From NCBI GenBank assembly GCA_964476155.1, contig CAYYYS010000015.1:1-61350 (forward strand): a stretch of 61,350 nucleotides of DNA, read 5' to 3'. This DNA comes from JAHIYU01 sp964476155. GTDB taxonomy: Bacteria > Krumholzibacteriota > Krumholzibacteriia > LZORAL124-64-63. Within the stretch, counting starts at the first letter, position 1; each line of letters starts with the position of its first letter. The position numbers and the translations under genes are program-made. Of this stretch, positions 17,740-26,034 are shown piece by piece. Below the pieces are notes generated by a model. That model searched no databases. It was given only the letters and a program-made list of their open reading frames with translations, and had not been told where the DNA came from.

Positions 17740-17809
17740 AGACAGACCCTGCGCGGAAGGATGCACTTCGTGGACCGTTCCGCGCAGGGTCTGTCTCTAT
17801 GACCGGAAC
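17727..17809. repeat. Long perfect palindrome overlapping the flippase stop codon
   Basis: Arms 17727-17758 and 17778-17809 are perfect 32-bp reverse complements around a 19-nt loop. The left arm encodes the last flippase residues (FRS) and its TAG stop. It contains the motif GAGACAGACCCTGCGC. It may be a mobile palindromic element or an unusually long terminator; there is no T-run after it. Confidence 0.9.
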
Positions 17810-17858
17810 ATCGATGATCTCTCGGGCTCTTCCTGCAAAAAGCCGAGATGTACTTAAA

Positions 17859-17881
17859 AGGGGCCGCCACTAGGCGGCCCC
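17859..17881 (-). terminator. Intrinsic terminator of the S8 protease gene
   Basis: Hairpin with arms GGGGCCGCC and GGCGGCCCC and a 4-nt loop. On the minus strand it is followed by TTTT, about 80 nt after the protease stop. Confidence 0.8.
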
Positions 17882-17897
17882 TCCACTCTTAATCTCT

Positions 17898-17960
17898 GAT
17901 TTCGGAGCGGGTACCTCAGGAGCCCTAGCGACGGGCTCCTGACGCACCCGCTCCGAAATC
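17898..17960. repeat. Nested palindrome after the S8 protease gene
   Basis: Outer arms GATTTCGGAGCGGGT (17898-17912) and ACCCGCTCCGAAATC (17946-17960) are perfect. They enclose a second perfect hairpin with arms TCAGGAGCCC (17916-17925) and GGGCTCCTGA (17933-17942). It starts 3 nt from the protease stop codon and could cap or process that transcript's 3' end. Confidence 0.8.
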
Positions 17961-17963
17961 CCC

Positions 17964-20900
17964 TTATTTGATCAAGGCCATCTGCCCCACATGCTCGTTC
18001 TCACCGGAACGAACCCGGTAGAAATACACACCGGCGGCGACCTGGTGGCCGGAATCATCCCGACCCTGCCATTCCACGGTGTGTTCGGCGGCGATCAACG
18101 CTTCGTCCAGGACGGTACGGACCAGGCGGCCCGATACGTCATAGATGTGGATCGAGGTGACACCCGGGGTCGCCAAAGAGAAGCGGATGGTCGTCATGGG
18201 GTTGAACGGGTTGGGGTAGTTGGGCTCCACGGCGAAGCGCAGGGGAACCGGACTCGGGCCCGGATCCTCGATGCTGACATCGTCGTCGCAGCCCTCGCCC
18301 AGGGCGCCGATCTGGCCGCAGGCGGACAGGGGCGGCAGCACGGGCGATCCGGCCGTGATGGTGTAGTCGTCGTTGTCCACGTCGCAGAACTCGGGATCAG
18401 CCGAGATATTGCCGTCGCTGCCGGTAGGGTCGATGACGCCGGAGTACTGGTCGCCGTCGTTGCCGAAGACGTCGTTGCATATCAATATGAGGGTCGAGCC
18501 GGACGACTGTATGCCGTTGCAGGCCGAGACGTTGCCGGTGTTGAAAGCCGAGATCGTATTGGCGATCGTTAGGGTCGAGCCGATCAAGTACAAACCGCCG
18601 CCTGCGGTCGGTGCGTTGTTGTAGGCGAAGGTGTTGCCCGTGATCGTGCCGACGGGCGTGTTTTCCATGTGCAGGCCGCCGCCCAGAATGGTGCCCGTAT
18701 TGGCAAAGATCAGCGAGGCGTCCAGGGCGAAGTCGGGCGATGCCATGACGGAGAGCCCGCCGCCGAAGACGCCGATGTTGTCCCTGATGACCAGGCTGTC
18801 CAGATCCGCGGTGGCCGATTCGATCCGCAGGCCGCCGCCCAATTGCATACCGGCGCCGGTACCGAGCAGGTTCCCGCTGATCTCGTCACCTAGCATGGTC
18901 AGTGACCCGCCACTCATGTAGAGCCCGGACCCCGCCACGATGGCCGAGTTGCCGGAGATCACGTTGTGGGACAGGTTGAGCGTCGTCGTGCCGGTGTTGT
19001 TCGCGGCGTAGAGGCCGCCGCCGTTGTCTACATCGAGGTGTCCAGAAATGGTGCAGCCGCTCATGGTCAGGTCGGCGTCGGTCACGTAGAGGCCGCCGCC
19101 CAGCAGGGCGTCGCCGTTGTCGGTGACGGGAGGATTGTCGGTGATGTCACAGTCGGTCAACGTCGGCGCGCCGCCGTTGATGTAGATCCCCGAGCCGTAG
19201 ACGGCCGAGTTGCCGTGCACGGTCACGTTCTCCAGGGTGGGCGAGGCGTTGAGGATCAGCAGTCCGCCGCCGCCGCCGGCGTCGAAGGCATTGGCCGTCA
19301 CGTTGCCGGTCACGTCGATGTTCCGCAGCAGGGCGTCGCCGTAGATCGTGGCACCGCCGCCGAAGTCGCCTGCGTAGGGGATGCCGCTGAAGTACTGTCC
19401 ACCGCCGCCGGTGAAGCGGAAACCGTCGATCACCACGTCGGACGGGGCTCCGGCCACGACTGATGCGGCCGTCGAGGAGGGGCTGCCGGTGATCACCGTC
19501 GGTGTGCCGATCGGATCACGGGTGACGTAGGAGGCGTCATAGCCGCCCAGGTAATAAAGGGGCTTGTCGTTGAAGGAGTAGGGGCCGGTCATGGCATGGG
19601 ACGCGGCAATGGCGATGGTGTCGCCAGGCGCGGCCTCGTTGACGGCGTCGAAGATATCCGCGAACTCACCGGGGACCTCCTGGAAGTGGTCGCCCAGAGC
19701 GGTCAACAGGTTTGGGCGACCGGCGCCCAACTGACCGACGTAGCCGGGGTTGGCTGCGTCGAGGTCGTCGCAGGTGTCGTACATCAGATCGACGGCCTCG
19801 GACAAGGTCAGGCCCGGATTGGCTGACCAGATCAGGGCGATGGTGCCGCAGATGATGGGCGAGGCGAAGGAAGTGCCGTCCACCGAGATGTAGACGCTCG
19901 AAGACGTCGTGTAGTCGTAATAGGTGGTATGAATGTTGTTGCCGGGGGCCGCCACTTCGACCCAACTGCCGTAGTTGGAAAAGCTGGACTTGGTGTCGTC
20001 GGAGTTGAGGGCCGCCACCGAGATCGACGAGGGGTGTGTGTCCAAAGTTTCGGCGACGCTGTCGTTGTCGTTCCCGGCCGCGTTGACGACCTGGACACCG
20101 TTGTTGTAGGCGTAGAGCAAAGAGGAGAGAAGGTAGGAACTGCTTCCCCAGCTGCAGTTGATCAGGTTGGCGCCGTTATCCACCGCGTATGTGATGGCCT
20201 GGGAGGCGTAAACCATGCCAACCACGCCCGCGGGATCGCCTCCGTCGTTCATCAGCCAGCCGGCCCGCAGGGCCATGATCTTGCAACCGCCGGCGGTACC
20301 GGAAATGCCGGTGCCGTTGTTGGTGATGGCCGCCACGCAACCCGAGCAACCGGTACCGTGACCACCGAAGTCCATCGGGTCATTGTCGGCGAAGGTGGCG
20401 TCCTCGCCGGGCCAGGGGGTGGTCCCGTTGAGCACGAAGTCCCAACCGCGGATGTCATCGACCTTGCCGTTGCCGTCGTCATCCGAGCCGGGGGTGCCGT
20501 AGTACTCGTCCCAGTTGATCTTGATGGCGCCGTCGGTGAAGTCGGCGTTGGTGCCGCCCAGGTCGGGATGCTGCCAGTCCACACCCGAGTCGATGATGGC
20601 GATGACGATGTTGCTGTCGCCCTGCGCCTCGGCCCAGCCGCCCATCCAGCGGAGGTCCTTGCCGCCATAGGTCTGGTTGCGCAGATACCATTGCTGGCCC
20701 AGGTTCGGATCGTTGGGGACGGCGATGCTCTGATAGTGAATCGCGTCTTTCCACACCTTGCTCACGCCGTTCAGGGCGCCGTAGGCCGCCGCAGCCTCGT
20801 CCAGATTGGTCCGTTCGTCCATAATGACGATCCACTGACGTTGCAATTCGGCGGCGCCTGACTTGTTCGGGTATTTCAAGTTGGGGAAGAGCTGTTCGAG

Positions 20901-21119
20901 TTCCTGGCCGCCGAAACGGTCGCTCAGTTCCTGGAGACCCGCGTCATTGATGACGAGTCCGTCGGCGGCCTTGTCGACCGTGGGCTGGAAGCCGGGCGAA
21001 AATTCCACGACCAATCGGCCGGGAAGATAGCCGTACAGGCTGTCCGCCAGGGCGCTTGTGGTCAGGATGGCCGAGAGGGCCAATAGGATCAAGATAGTCG
21101 GCATCGCCGTGCGTTTCAT
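17964..21119 (-). CDS. Secreted subtilisin-like (S8) protease with beta-helix region and FlgD-like sorting domain
   Basis: A 1051-residue exported protein. Residues 1-26 are a signal peptide (MKRTAMPTILILLALSAIL then ALADS). An inhibitor-like prodomain of about 120 residues follows. The catalytic triad is visible: IAIIDSGVDWQHPDL (Asp, about 177), GGHGTGCSGCVAAI (His, about 254) and DGTSFASPIICG (Ser, about 415). Residues from about 490 to 920 carry Gly/Asn-rich GGGLYI-type repeats, a right-handed parallel beta-helix that may bind glycan. The end has PNYPNPFNPMTTIRFSL and a FlgD-like Ig domain ending GVYFYRVRSG, a hallmark of FCB-group surface proteins (type IX-like secretion). Start chosen at ATG 21119, with GAGGTT upstream and a good signal peptide. 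Confidence 0.92.
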   Translation of the reverse strand: MKRTAMPTILILLALSAILTTSALADSLYGYLPGRLVVEFSPGFQPTVDKAADGLVINDAGLQELSDRFGGQELEQLFPNLKYPNKSGAAELQRQWIVIMDERTNLDEAAAAYGALNGVSKVWKDAIHYQSIAVPNDPNLGQQWYLRNQTYGGKDLRWMGGWAEAQGDSNIVIAIIDSGVDWQHPDLGGTNADFTDGAIKINWDEYYGTPGSDDDGNGKVDDIRGWDFVLNGTTPWPGEDATFADNDPMDFGGHGTGCSGCVAAITNNGTGISGTAGGCKIMALRAGWLMNDGGDPAGVVGMVYASQAITYAVDNGANLINCSWGSSSYLLSSLLYAYNNGVQVVNAAGNDNDSVAETLDTHPSSISVAALNSDDTKSSFSNYGSWVEVAAPGNNIHTTYYDYTTSSSVYISVDGTSFASPIICGTIALIWSANPGLTLSEAVDLMYDTCDDLDAANPGYVGQLGAGRPNLLTALGDHFQEVPGEFADIFDAVNEAAPGDTIAIAASHAMTGPYSFNDKPLYYLGGYDASYVTRDPIGTPTVITGSPSSTAASVVAGAPSDVVIDGFRFTGGGGQYFSGIPYAGDFGGGATIYGDALLRNIDVTGNVTANAFDAGGGGGLLILNASPTLENVTVHGNSAVYGSGIYINGGAPTLTDCDITDNPPVTDNGDALLGGGLYVTDADLTMSGCTISGHLDVDNGGGLYAANNTGTTTLNLSHNVISGNSAIVAGSGLYMSGGSLTMLGDEISGNLLGTGAGMQLGGGLRIESATADLDSLVIRDNIGVFGGGLSVMASPDFALDASLIFANTGTILGGGLHMENTPVGTITGNTFAYNNAPTAGGGLYLIGSTLTIANTISAFNTGNVSACNGIQSSGSTLILICNDVFGNDGDQYSGVIDPTGSDGNISADPEFCDVDNDDYTITAGSPVLPPLSACGQIGALGEGCDDDVSIEDPGPSPVPLRFAVEPNYPNPFNPMTTIRFSLATPGVTSIHIYDVSGRLVRTVLDEALIAAEHTVEWQGRDDSGHQVAAGVYFYRVRSGENEHVGQMALIK

Positions 21120-21192
21120 GAACTTAACCTCGCTGATGGGGTCTTCAAACGACTTGTACACTACTTATTGGCGGGGAAATGAAGTCCGCCTT

Positions 21193-21221
21193 ATTATACG
21201 CAAACTGACGGGTATTTTCAA
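21193..21221 (-). promoter_or_regulatory. Strong sigma-70-type promoter of the S8 protease
   Basis: On the minus strand TTGAAA (21216-21221), a 17-bp spacer, then the perfect -10 TATAAT (21193-21198); start near 21186, leader about 67 nt. The -35 box lies 3 nt from the left arm of the palindrome at 21225. Confidence 0.75.
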
Positions 21222-21224
21222 TCT

Positions 21225-21386
21225 AGTGTACTGTCTACTCAATAATGGCGGGTTAAGCGGCCCACGAGTGGCCATCTGCCGCGTTGCGCTCACTTGAATT
21301 AGCCATGGCTAGTCCTGCGATCGCGCGCCTTGCATCTGACCTTTCGCGAACCGCTTAACCCGCCATTATTGAGTAGACAGTACACT
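21225..21386. repeat. MITE-like foldback element with 36-bp perfect inverted repeats
   Basis: Arms 21225-21260 and 21351-21386 are perfect 36-bp reverse complements, beginning AGTGTACTGTCTACTC and ending GGCGGGTTAAGCGG. The 90-bp interior encodes nothing recognisable. The size (162 bp) and terminal repeats fit a non-autonomous transposon. I see no clear target-site duplication. It fills the space between the divergent S8 protease and mannosyltransferase genes, so it separates their promoters. Confidence 0.88.
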
Positions 21387-21407
21387 CGACTCGAAAGGCG
21401 TGATTTA

Positions 21408-22544
21408 GTGCGCATTCTCTTCCTGGAACCATACGACGGCGGCTCTCATCGCGCCTTTCGCGAAGGGCTGGCCGAACACTCGGTTCACGATTTCGTCAGC
21501 CTGACCTTGCCGGCTCGGTTCTGGAAATGGCGCATGCGTGGCGCATCCGTATGGTTCGCCGACCGGATTGCGGCCGACGGGATCGAGGCCGACCTGATCA
21601 TGGCCACCGACTATCTCAACATTGCCGACCTGCGCGGCCTGTTGCCGCCGTCCCTCATGCGCGTGCCCCTGCTGCTCTACATGCACGAGAACCAGCTCAC
21701 CTATCCGCTCTCGCCCGAGGAGGAATTCGATTTCCATTTCGGGTTCACCAACATCATCAGCGGCCTGGCGGCTGATCGCATGATCTTCAACAGCGATTTC
21801 CATCGCTCTCTCTTCCTCGACGCGCTGCCCGACTATCTGGGCCGCATGCCCGAGGCCGTGCCTCGCGACGTGCGGAGCCGTCTCGAGGCCAAGTCGGGCG
21901 TTCTGCCGGTGGGTCTTCAGCGCACGCCCCATGCCGAGGACGCCTTCGCGCCCTATCTGGGAGGGGCCTGTGATCCGGGCGCCGGCCCCGGCTGGCCCCG
22001 CAACGGTCGCGAACCGGTGATCCTTTGGAGCCACCGCTGGGAATTCGACAAGCAGCCCGACCTCTTCACCCGGGCGATCCTGCGCCTGGCCGACGCCGGC
22101 CGCGCCTTTCGTCTGTTGCTGCTGGGCGAGCCGCGTCAGAACGTGGACGTCTTCGCCGAACTGAAAGAGCGCCTGGCCGACCGGATCGATGCCTATGGGT
22201 TCGCCGAGACCCGCGAGGACTACGACAACTTCTTGTCGACAGCCGACATCGTGGTGAGTTGCGCCGCGCAGGAGTACTTCGGTATCTCGATCGCCGAGGC
22301 CGTCCACGCCGGCGCCTACCCCGTGCTGCCGCGCGAGCAGGCCTACCCGGATCTCTACGGTCACCACTGCCGCGGCCGGCATTTCTATTCCCACGAGGAC
22401 GAACTGGTGGTATTGCTGGACGCTCTGCTGAGCGGCGACACCTGCGGACACGTCTGCTCTCTGCCGCTCGACTGTGACACCTATTGCTGGACCCGTCTGG
22501 CCCCGCGTTTCGACACCCTCTTCGAGGAGATGACCGGCTCGTGA
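21408..22544 (+). CDS. tRNA-queuosine alpha-mannosyltransferase-like glycosyltransferase (QTMAN/GTDC1, DUF3524)
   Basis: A 378-residue GT4-like glycosyltransferase. The N-terminus MRILFLEPYDGGSHRAF, then MHENQLTYPLSP and HFGFTNIISGLAADRMIFNS, are the DUF3524 signature; VILWSHRWEFDKQPDLF and CAAQEYFGISIAEAVHAG form the donor-binding half. The family includes animal GTDC1, which mannosylates queuosine in tRNA-Asp. Bacterial homologues are less studied, so the substrate is inferred. The GTG at 21408 (AAAGG upstream) gives the family N-terminus; longer upstream frame runs through the foldback element. A HAD gene follows with a GTGA overlap. Confidence 0.85.
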   Translation: MRILFLEPYDGGSHRAFREGLAEHSVHDFVSLTLPARFWKWRMRGASVWFADRIAADGIEADLIMATDYLNIADLRGLLPPSLMRVPLLLYMHENQLTYPLSPEEEFDFHFGFTNIISGLAADRMIFNSDFHRSLFLDALPDYLGRMPEAVPRDVRSRLEAKSGVLPVGLQRTPHAEDAFAPYLGGACDPGAGPGWPRNGREPVILWSHRWEFDKQPDLFTRAILRLADAGRAFRLLLLGEPRQNVDVFAELKERLADRIDAYGFAETREDYDNFLSTADIVVSCAAQEYFGISIAEAVHAGAYPVLPREQAYPDLYGHHCRGRHFYSHEDELVVLLDALLSGDTCGHVCSLPLDCDTYCWTRLAPRFDTLFEEMTGS

Positions 22545-23374
22545 ATCGTCCCCATGACATTCGATACTACCTGATCGACATCGAGGGCGTGCTGGTGCGC
22601 GACAAACGCTACGAGCCGGTCGCCGGATCGGTGGACTGGTTCAACAGCCTGACCGACCGGGGCTACGACCGCCTGCTGGTCAGCAACAACACGACCCATA
22701 CGCCCGAGGGTCTGGCCAAGGCTCTGCGCGGAGCCGGTTTCGACGTGACCGTCGACGATCTGGTGACGGCCGTCGCGGCGGGTGCGCACCTGCTGCGGAG
22801 CTGGGGCAAGACGCGCCTGCTCTGGTTGGGCTCGACGAGCCTTGCGGACTGGTGGCGCGAGGCGGGCTTCGAGTTGGTCGAGGACGGTGACTGCGATGCG
22901 GTGGTCCTCGGTCTGAACGTCGACCTGACCGTGGCTGATCTGGACCGCGCCCTGCCGTCCTTGGTGGATCACGGCGCCGAACTGGTGGCTCTGCACCGTA
23001 ATCTCTTCTATCTGGACGGCCACGGCGAGCGACGGTTCGGCCCCGGATTCTACAGCGACGGCCTGACCCGCGCCGCCCGGCGCGAACCCGTCGTTATCGG
23101 CAAACCCCACGAGCGCATCTACCGTCTGGCCCTGGAAAAACTTGGCGGACGGGCCGAGCAGGCCTTATTTATCAGCGATGACCCCTTGAGCGATCTGATC
23201 ACCGCCAAGCGGATGGGGATGAGCACGGCCTTCGTGCTGTCCGGCAAGTATCCCGATCACGCGGTGCTGGGCGAAATGGACCAGACGGACTGGCCCGACC
23301 TGATCGCCGATCGCCCCGCCTCCCTTGATAGTGAAATACACGGTGCGACCGACGCCGATACGGACGGAGATTGA
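22541..23374 (+). CDS. HAD-IIA (NagD-like) phosphatase
   Basis: A 277-residue haloacid-dehalogenase-superfamily hydrolase. Motif I reads LIDIEGVLVRD: the nucleophile Asp is present but the second acid is Glu rather than Asp. Motif II is VSNNTTHTPEGL, the lysine motif is VIGKPHERIYRLAL, and motif IV is LFISDDPLSDLITAKRMGM. The order and C2-type cap are those of the NagD/PGP-like group, which act on small phosphate esters such as phosphoglycolate or nucleotides. Start GTG 22541 overlaps the mannosyltransferase stop. Its operon position next to a sugar transferase hints at a sugar- or nucleotide-phosphate substrate, but that is not proven. Confidence 0.85.
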   Translation: MNRPHDIRYYLIDIEGVLVRDKRYEPVAGSVDWFNSLTDRGYDRLLVSNNTTHTPEGLAKALRGAGFDVTVDDLVTAVAAGAHLLRSWGKTRLLWLGSTSLADWWREAGFELVEDGDCDAVVLGLNVDLTVADLDRALPSLVDHGAELVALHRNLFYLDGHGERRFGPGFYSDGLTRAARREPVVIGKPHERIYRLALEKLGGRAEQALFISDDPLSDLITAKRMGMSTAFVLSGKYPDHAVLGEMDQTDWPDLIADRPASLDSEIHGATDADTDGD

Positions 23375-23376
23375 TT

Positions 23377-24240
23377 TTGGCAGCCAACCAGGACCCCAAG
23401 CAGCGCGATCCGCAACTCCTGACTCAACTGGCACTTACCGCCTGGGAGCTGGAGCAGGAAGCCGCTACGCAGGACGATGCTCGTCACCGCGCGGCCACCT
23501 TGCGTGCCCACGCCCGTCTGCAGGCCGAGGTCGAAGCCGTCTCCGAGGTCGTCCCGAACCAGAAGTCACGGTTGCGCGTGGCGGGAGCCGCCGACGAAGG
23601 CGTCCTGCTGATCCATGGATCCACCGGCAGTCCCGCCGATCTCAACGGACTCACCGATCACCTTTTCAACAGCGGTTTCCACGTCCACAACATCCTGCTG
23701 CCGGGCCACGGCACCGGCGACGAGGGTTTGCCTTCGGTCAAGTGGAAGAGCTGCTACAACGAAGTGCTGCTGCGCTATCGGATCATGGCCAAGACCTGCC
23801 GCCGCGTGCACGTGATCGGCTTCAGCTTCGGCGCCGCCCTGGCGATCCTGCTGGCGCGTCAGGAGCAACCGGCAACCCTGTCGCTGCTGTCTCCCGCCCT
23901 GATCCCCAAGGTTTCGTTCTGGAACCGGCTGATGATCAACCTGCGGCTGCACCGTCTGCCGGTGTTCAGCCGGAAGATCGGTTGGAACCTCGAGGTCTTC
24001 GCCGCCATGGAGAAGGCCAAGGGGCAAGTGGGCAAGCTCAAACTGCCCGTCTATGCGGCTCATTGCCAGGACGACGAACGCATCGACGCCGGCTCCCTGC
24101 GCCATTTGCAAAAGAAGGCACGCAACCGGGCTTCGCGTTTCCGGCTTTATCCCACGGGTGGGCACTTGATCCTGCAGGCCCATGGGGGGGAGTCGCTCAA
24201 TAATGAGGTGCTCGACTTCCTGCGTTCCGGAACCCGATAG
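23377..24240 (+). CDS. Alpha/beta hydrolase (serine esterase/lipase-like)
   Basis: A 287-residue alpha/beta-fold hydrolase. The oxyanion region is LLIHGSTGSPADLNGLTDHL, the loop LPGHGTGDEGLPS follows, the nucleophile elbow is VIGFSFGAALAI (Ser in GFSFG), the acid lies near CQDDERIDAG, and the His is in TGGHLILQ. About 70 N-terminal residues are charged and helical. The order resembles monoacylglycerol lipase/carboxylesterases. I chose TTG 23377 because GGAGA lies at proper spacing; TTG 23371, overlapping the upstream stop, is also in frame. It probably belongs to the same operon as the preceding two genes. Confidence 0.85.
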   Translation: MAANQDPKQRDPQLLTQLALTAWELEQEAATQDDARHRAATLRAHARLQAEVEAVSEVVPNQKSRLRVAGAADEGVLLIHGSTGSPADLNGLTDHLFNSGFHVHNILLPGHGTGDEGLPSVKWKSCYNEVLLRYRIMAKTCRRVHVIGFSFGAALAILLARQEQPATLSLLSPALIPKVSFWNRLMINLRLHRLPVFSRKIGWNLEVFAAMEKAKGQVGKLKLPVYAAHCQDDERIDAGSLRHLQKKARNRASRFRLYPTGGHLILQAHGGESLNNEVLDFLRSGTR

Positions 24241-24390
24241 CGCTCATAAAGACTGCACCCGATTGCGGATTGCAATGGTTCAAGCCTCCCCAAACGACCT
24301 GCCGCAGGCGAATCGTACCCCGTAATGCCCCCAAGTACCCGATTTGGGTCCCTTGTGACCTTATTTGCCGTTTAGTCATGGATTTAGATC

Positions 24391-24408
24391 TGAGGCACGG
24401 GAGTTGCA
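24391..24408 (+). promoter_or_regulatory. Sigma-54 (RpoN) promoter
   Basis: TGAGGCACGGGAGTTGCA contains GG at 24394-24395 and GC at 24406-24407 with exactly 10 nt between them. It matches the TGGCACG-N4-TTGC consensus at all but the first T. Predicted start is about 24419, 38 nt before the ATG of the HTH gene. A sigma-54 promoter needs an enhancer-binding activator, which is not encoded nearby. The rest of the 216-bp gap (24241-24456) holds no other recognised element. Confidence 0.7.
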
Positions 24409-24456
24409 TTTCCCGCTCGGTGAAGCAAGTCAACCCGTTTCAAGGAGCCCGACACC

Positions 24457-24675
24457 ATGAACGACACCAAGGAATACGGCGCCATTTACATCGGTGGCGA
24501 AAAGGATGCAAATCAGGTCATGACCTCGGTCGAGGCGGCCGAGTACCTGAAGATGCACGTCAAGACGGTCTGTCGTCTGGCCAAGGAAGGGAAGATCCCT
24601 GCCAAGAAGGTCGGGAGCGAGTGGCGTTTCCTGCGCAAGGTGCTCGACAGCTGGCTGTCACTGGAGCTGGTCTGA
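24457..24675 (+). CDS. Excisionase/MerR-like helix-turn-helix DNA-binding protein
   Basis: A 72-residue protein with a single winged-helix excisionase-type domain: VMTSVEAAEYLKMHVKTVCRL, then AKEGKIPAKKVGSEWRF and a short C-terminal helix. Such domains (as in BldC and phage Xis) bind DNA cooperatively, and small free-standing versions are common regulators. AAGGAG is placed ideally before the ATG. It is 3 nt from the next gene (STAS/GAF protein) and lies behind the sigma-54 promoter, so both are probably induced together. No integrase is nearby, so a transcription-factor role is likelier than excision. Confidence 0.88.
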   Translation: MNDTKEYGAIYIGGEKDANQVMTSVEAAEYLKMHVKTVCRLAKEGKIPAKKVGSEWRFLRKVLDSWLSLELV

Positions 24676-24678
24676 TCC

Positions 24679-25659
24679 ATGGCAATCGAATTTGAACACA
24701 TCGAATCCGGCAATCCGGCCCTGCCCGGTGTGCGATTGAGCGGCACCGTGTCTGGCGGCGATCAGGATGAGTTTACCGCGCAAGCGGAGCGTCTGGCCGT
24801 CGGTGAGGGGAGCGGCCTGATTGTGGACATGGATCTGCTCGGGTCCATGAGCGAGGATCTGGCGGGCGAAATGGCCGTCTGGCAGCGCCGTCTGATGGAT
24901 CAAGACGGCGAGATGGTGTTCGTGCGACCCAACGTGGTCATCAACTGGTATCTCGACAAACGTTTCGGTCCCTTGCCTCACCGCACTTTCGAGACTGTCG
25001 AAGAGGCCGTGTCGGCCCTGATACCGCCGGCGGCGACGGAGGAAGTTGAAGAGGCTTCGGTCGAGCCGGACGGGGATGAGACCGCTGAAATAACAGTTCC
25101 CGAGTGGTCGGCCAACGTGAACGAGGCCGGTCGTCCCGACCGCATCTCCTTCGATGTTGTTCACAGGGTGATGAGCCAATCGAGTGATCCCCAGCTTTGG
25201 CTCGAATCGCTGCGCGTCATGTTGCGCCGGACCGGGCTGGGCAGCAACATCCAGCTTTGCTGTCGCAACGGCAACCAGATGGAGCTTGTGGGCCGCACCG
25301 ATTATCGGTTCACCGCCAACGGTTGGTTGGGTACGTTGCTCACCAGCGCCGACTGTCCCCTGGGCCTGTCTGAAATCGCCGGCGAAGGCCTCACTCTCCA
25401 GGAGCGCGCCTTCCTCAAGTGGTGTGACGCCGACGTGGTTGTTCCTTTACTGGACGACGATGCCGAGTTGCGCGGTGTTCTCTTCGTCAAGAGTGCGCGC
25501 GACGGCGGGCTGTACACGTATCGCTCGGGTGAGCTGCTGTCGCTTTCGCTGCTGGGCCGCCTGCTTGCGCGATATATACCGACTCCCGATGCGACCGAAG
25601 CGCAGGACGATCTGGAGACCCTGGTCGACAAGATCGCGCCTGAGATCCTCAACATCTGA
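24679..25659 (+). CDS. STAS-like plus GAF-like signalling protein
   Basis: A 326-residue soluble protein without transmembrane segments. Residues 1-115 look like a STAS domain (anti-sigma-factor antagonist fold): a beta strand, LIVDMDLLGSMSEDLAGEMA in the place of the usual phospho-Ser loop, and a final EEAVSAL helix. An acidic linker (about residues 116-150) follows. Residues 150-310 resemble a GAF sensory domain (CRNGNQMELVG, then WCDADVVVPLLDDD and LRGVLFVKS). I infer a regulatory partner or sensor for the DNA-binding protein encoded immediately upstream. No catalytic motif is visible; the domain calls are from pattern, not search. Confidence 0.6.
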   Translation: MAIEFEHIESGNPALPGVRLSGTVSGGDQDEFTAQAERLAVGEGSGLIVDMDLLGSMSEDLAGEMAVWQRRLMDQDGEMVFVRPNVVINWYLDKRFGPLPHRTFETVEEAVSALIPPAATEEVEEASVEPDGDETAEITVPEWSANVNEAGRPDRISFDVVHRVMSQSSDPQLWLESLRVMLRRTGLGSNIQLCCRNGNQMELVGRTDYRFTANGWLGTLLTSADCPLGLSEIAGEGLTLQERAFLKWCDADVVVPLLDDDAELRGVLFVKSARDGGLYTYRSGELLSLSLLGRLLARYIPTPDATEAQDDLETLVDKIAPEILNI

Positions 25660-26034
25660 GCCTATTGTTTCAGCCTGCCACTGTGCCGATCCCGGTACAG
25701 GTCTGCAATGTCCCATGCCGACAGGTCACTCGACCCACCTGAACGATGAATACGGATTCGTCTGCGTTTGATAACCGGTTCCGGCCCAGGTCCGATCATT
25801 TCATGCGGATCGCCCATGCCGTTGCCATGGTGCGCATTGCGGCCGTATGACCCATGACCCTGCTCCGGGGCTGTCCCTTGCAACGAGCGGGGCCGCGGGG
25901 GCGACGGGTCGAGGATGGGAGGACTCGGAACGCCGCACGGCGCAAACCGGCCGGACATGTTGGGCGCCCAGCGCGTCTGGCCGGTTTCCCACCCCGTTCT
26001 CGGATCATCCCGGACATTCAGCTAAGGGAATACC
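25660..26034. other. Intergenic region without a confident gene
   Basis: About 375 bp between the STAS/GAF gene and a small hypothetical gene. It contains a GC-rich imperfect hairpin with arms AAACCGGCC and GGCCGGTTT (near 25944-25986), which may terminate the STAS/GAF transcript although no T-run follows. A 34-codon open frame from ATG 25746 has no ribosome-binding site and no recognisable product, so I do not call it. Confidence 0.5.
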
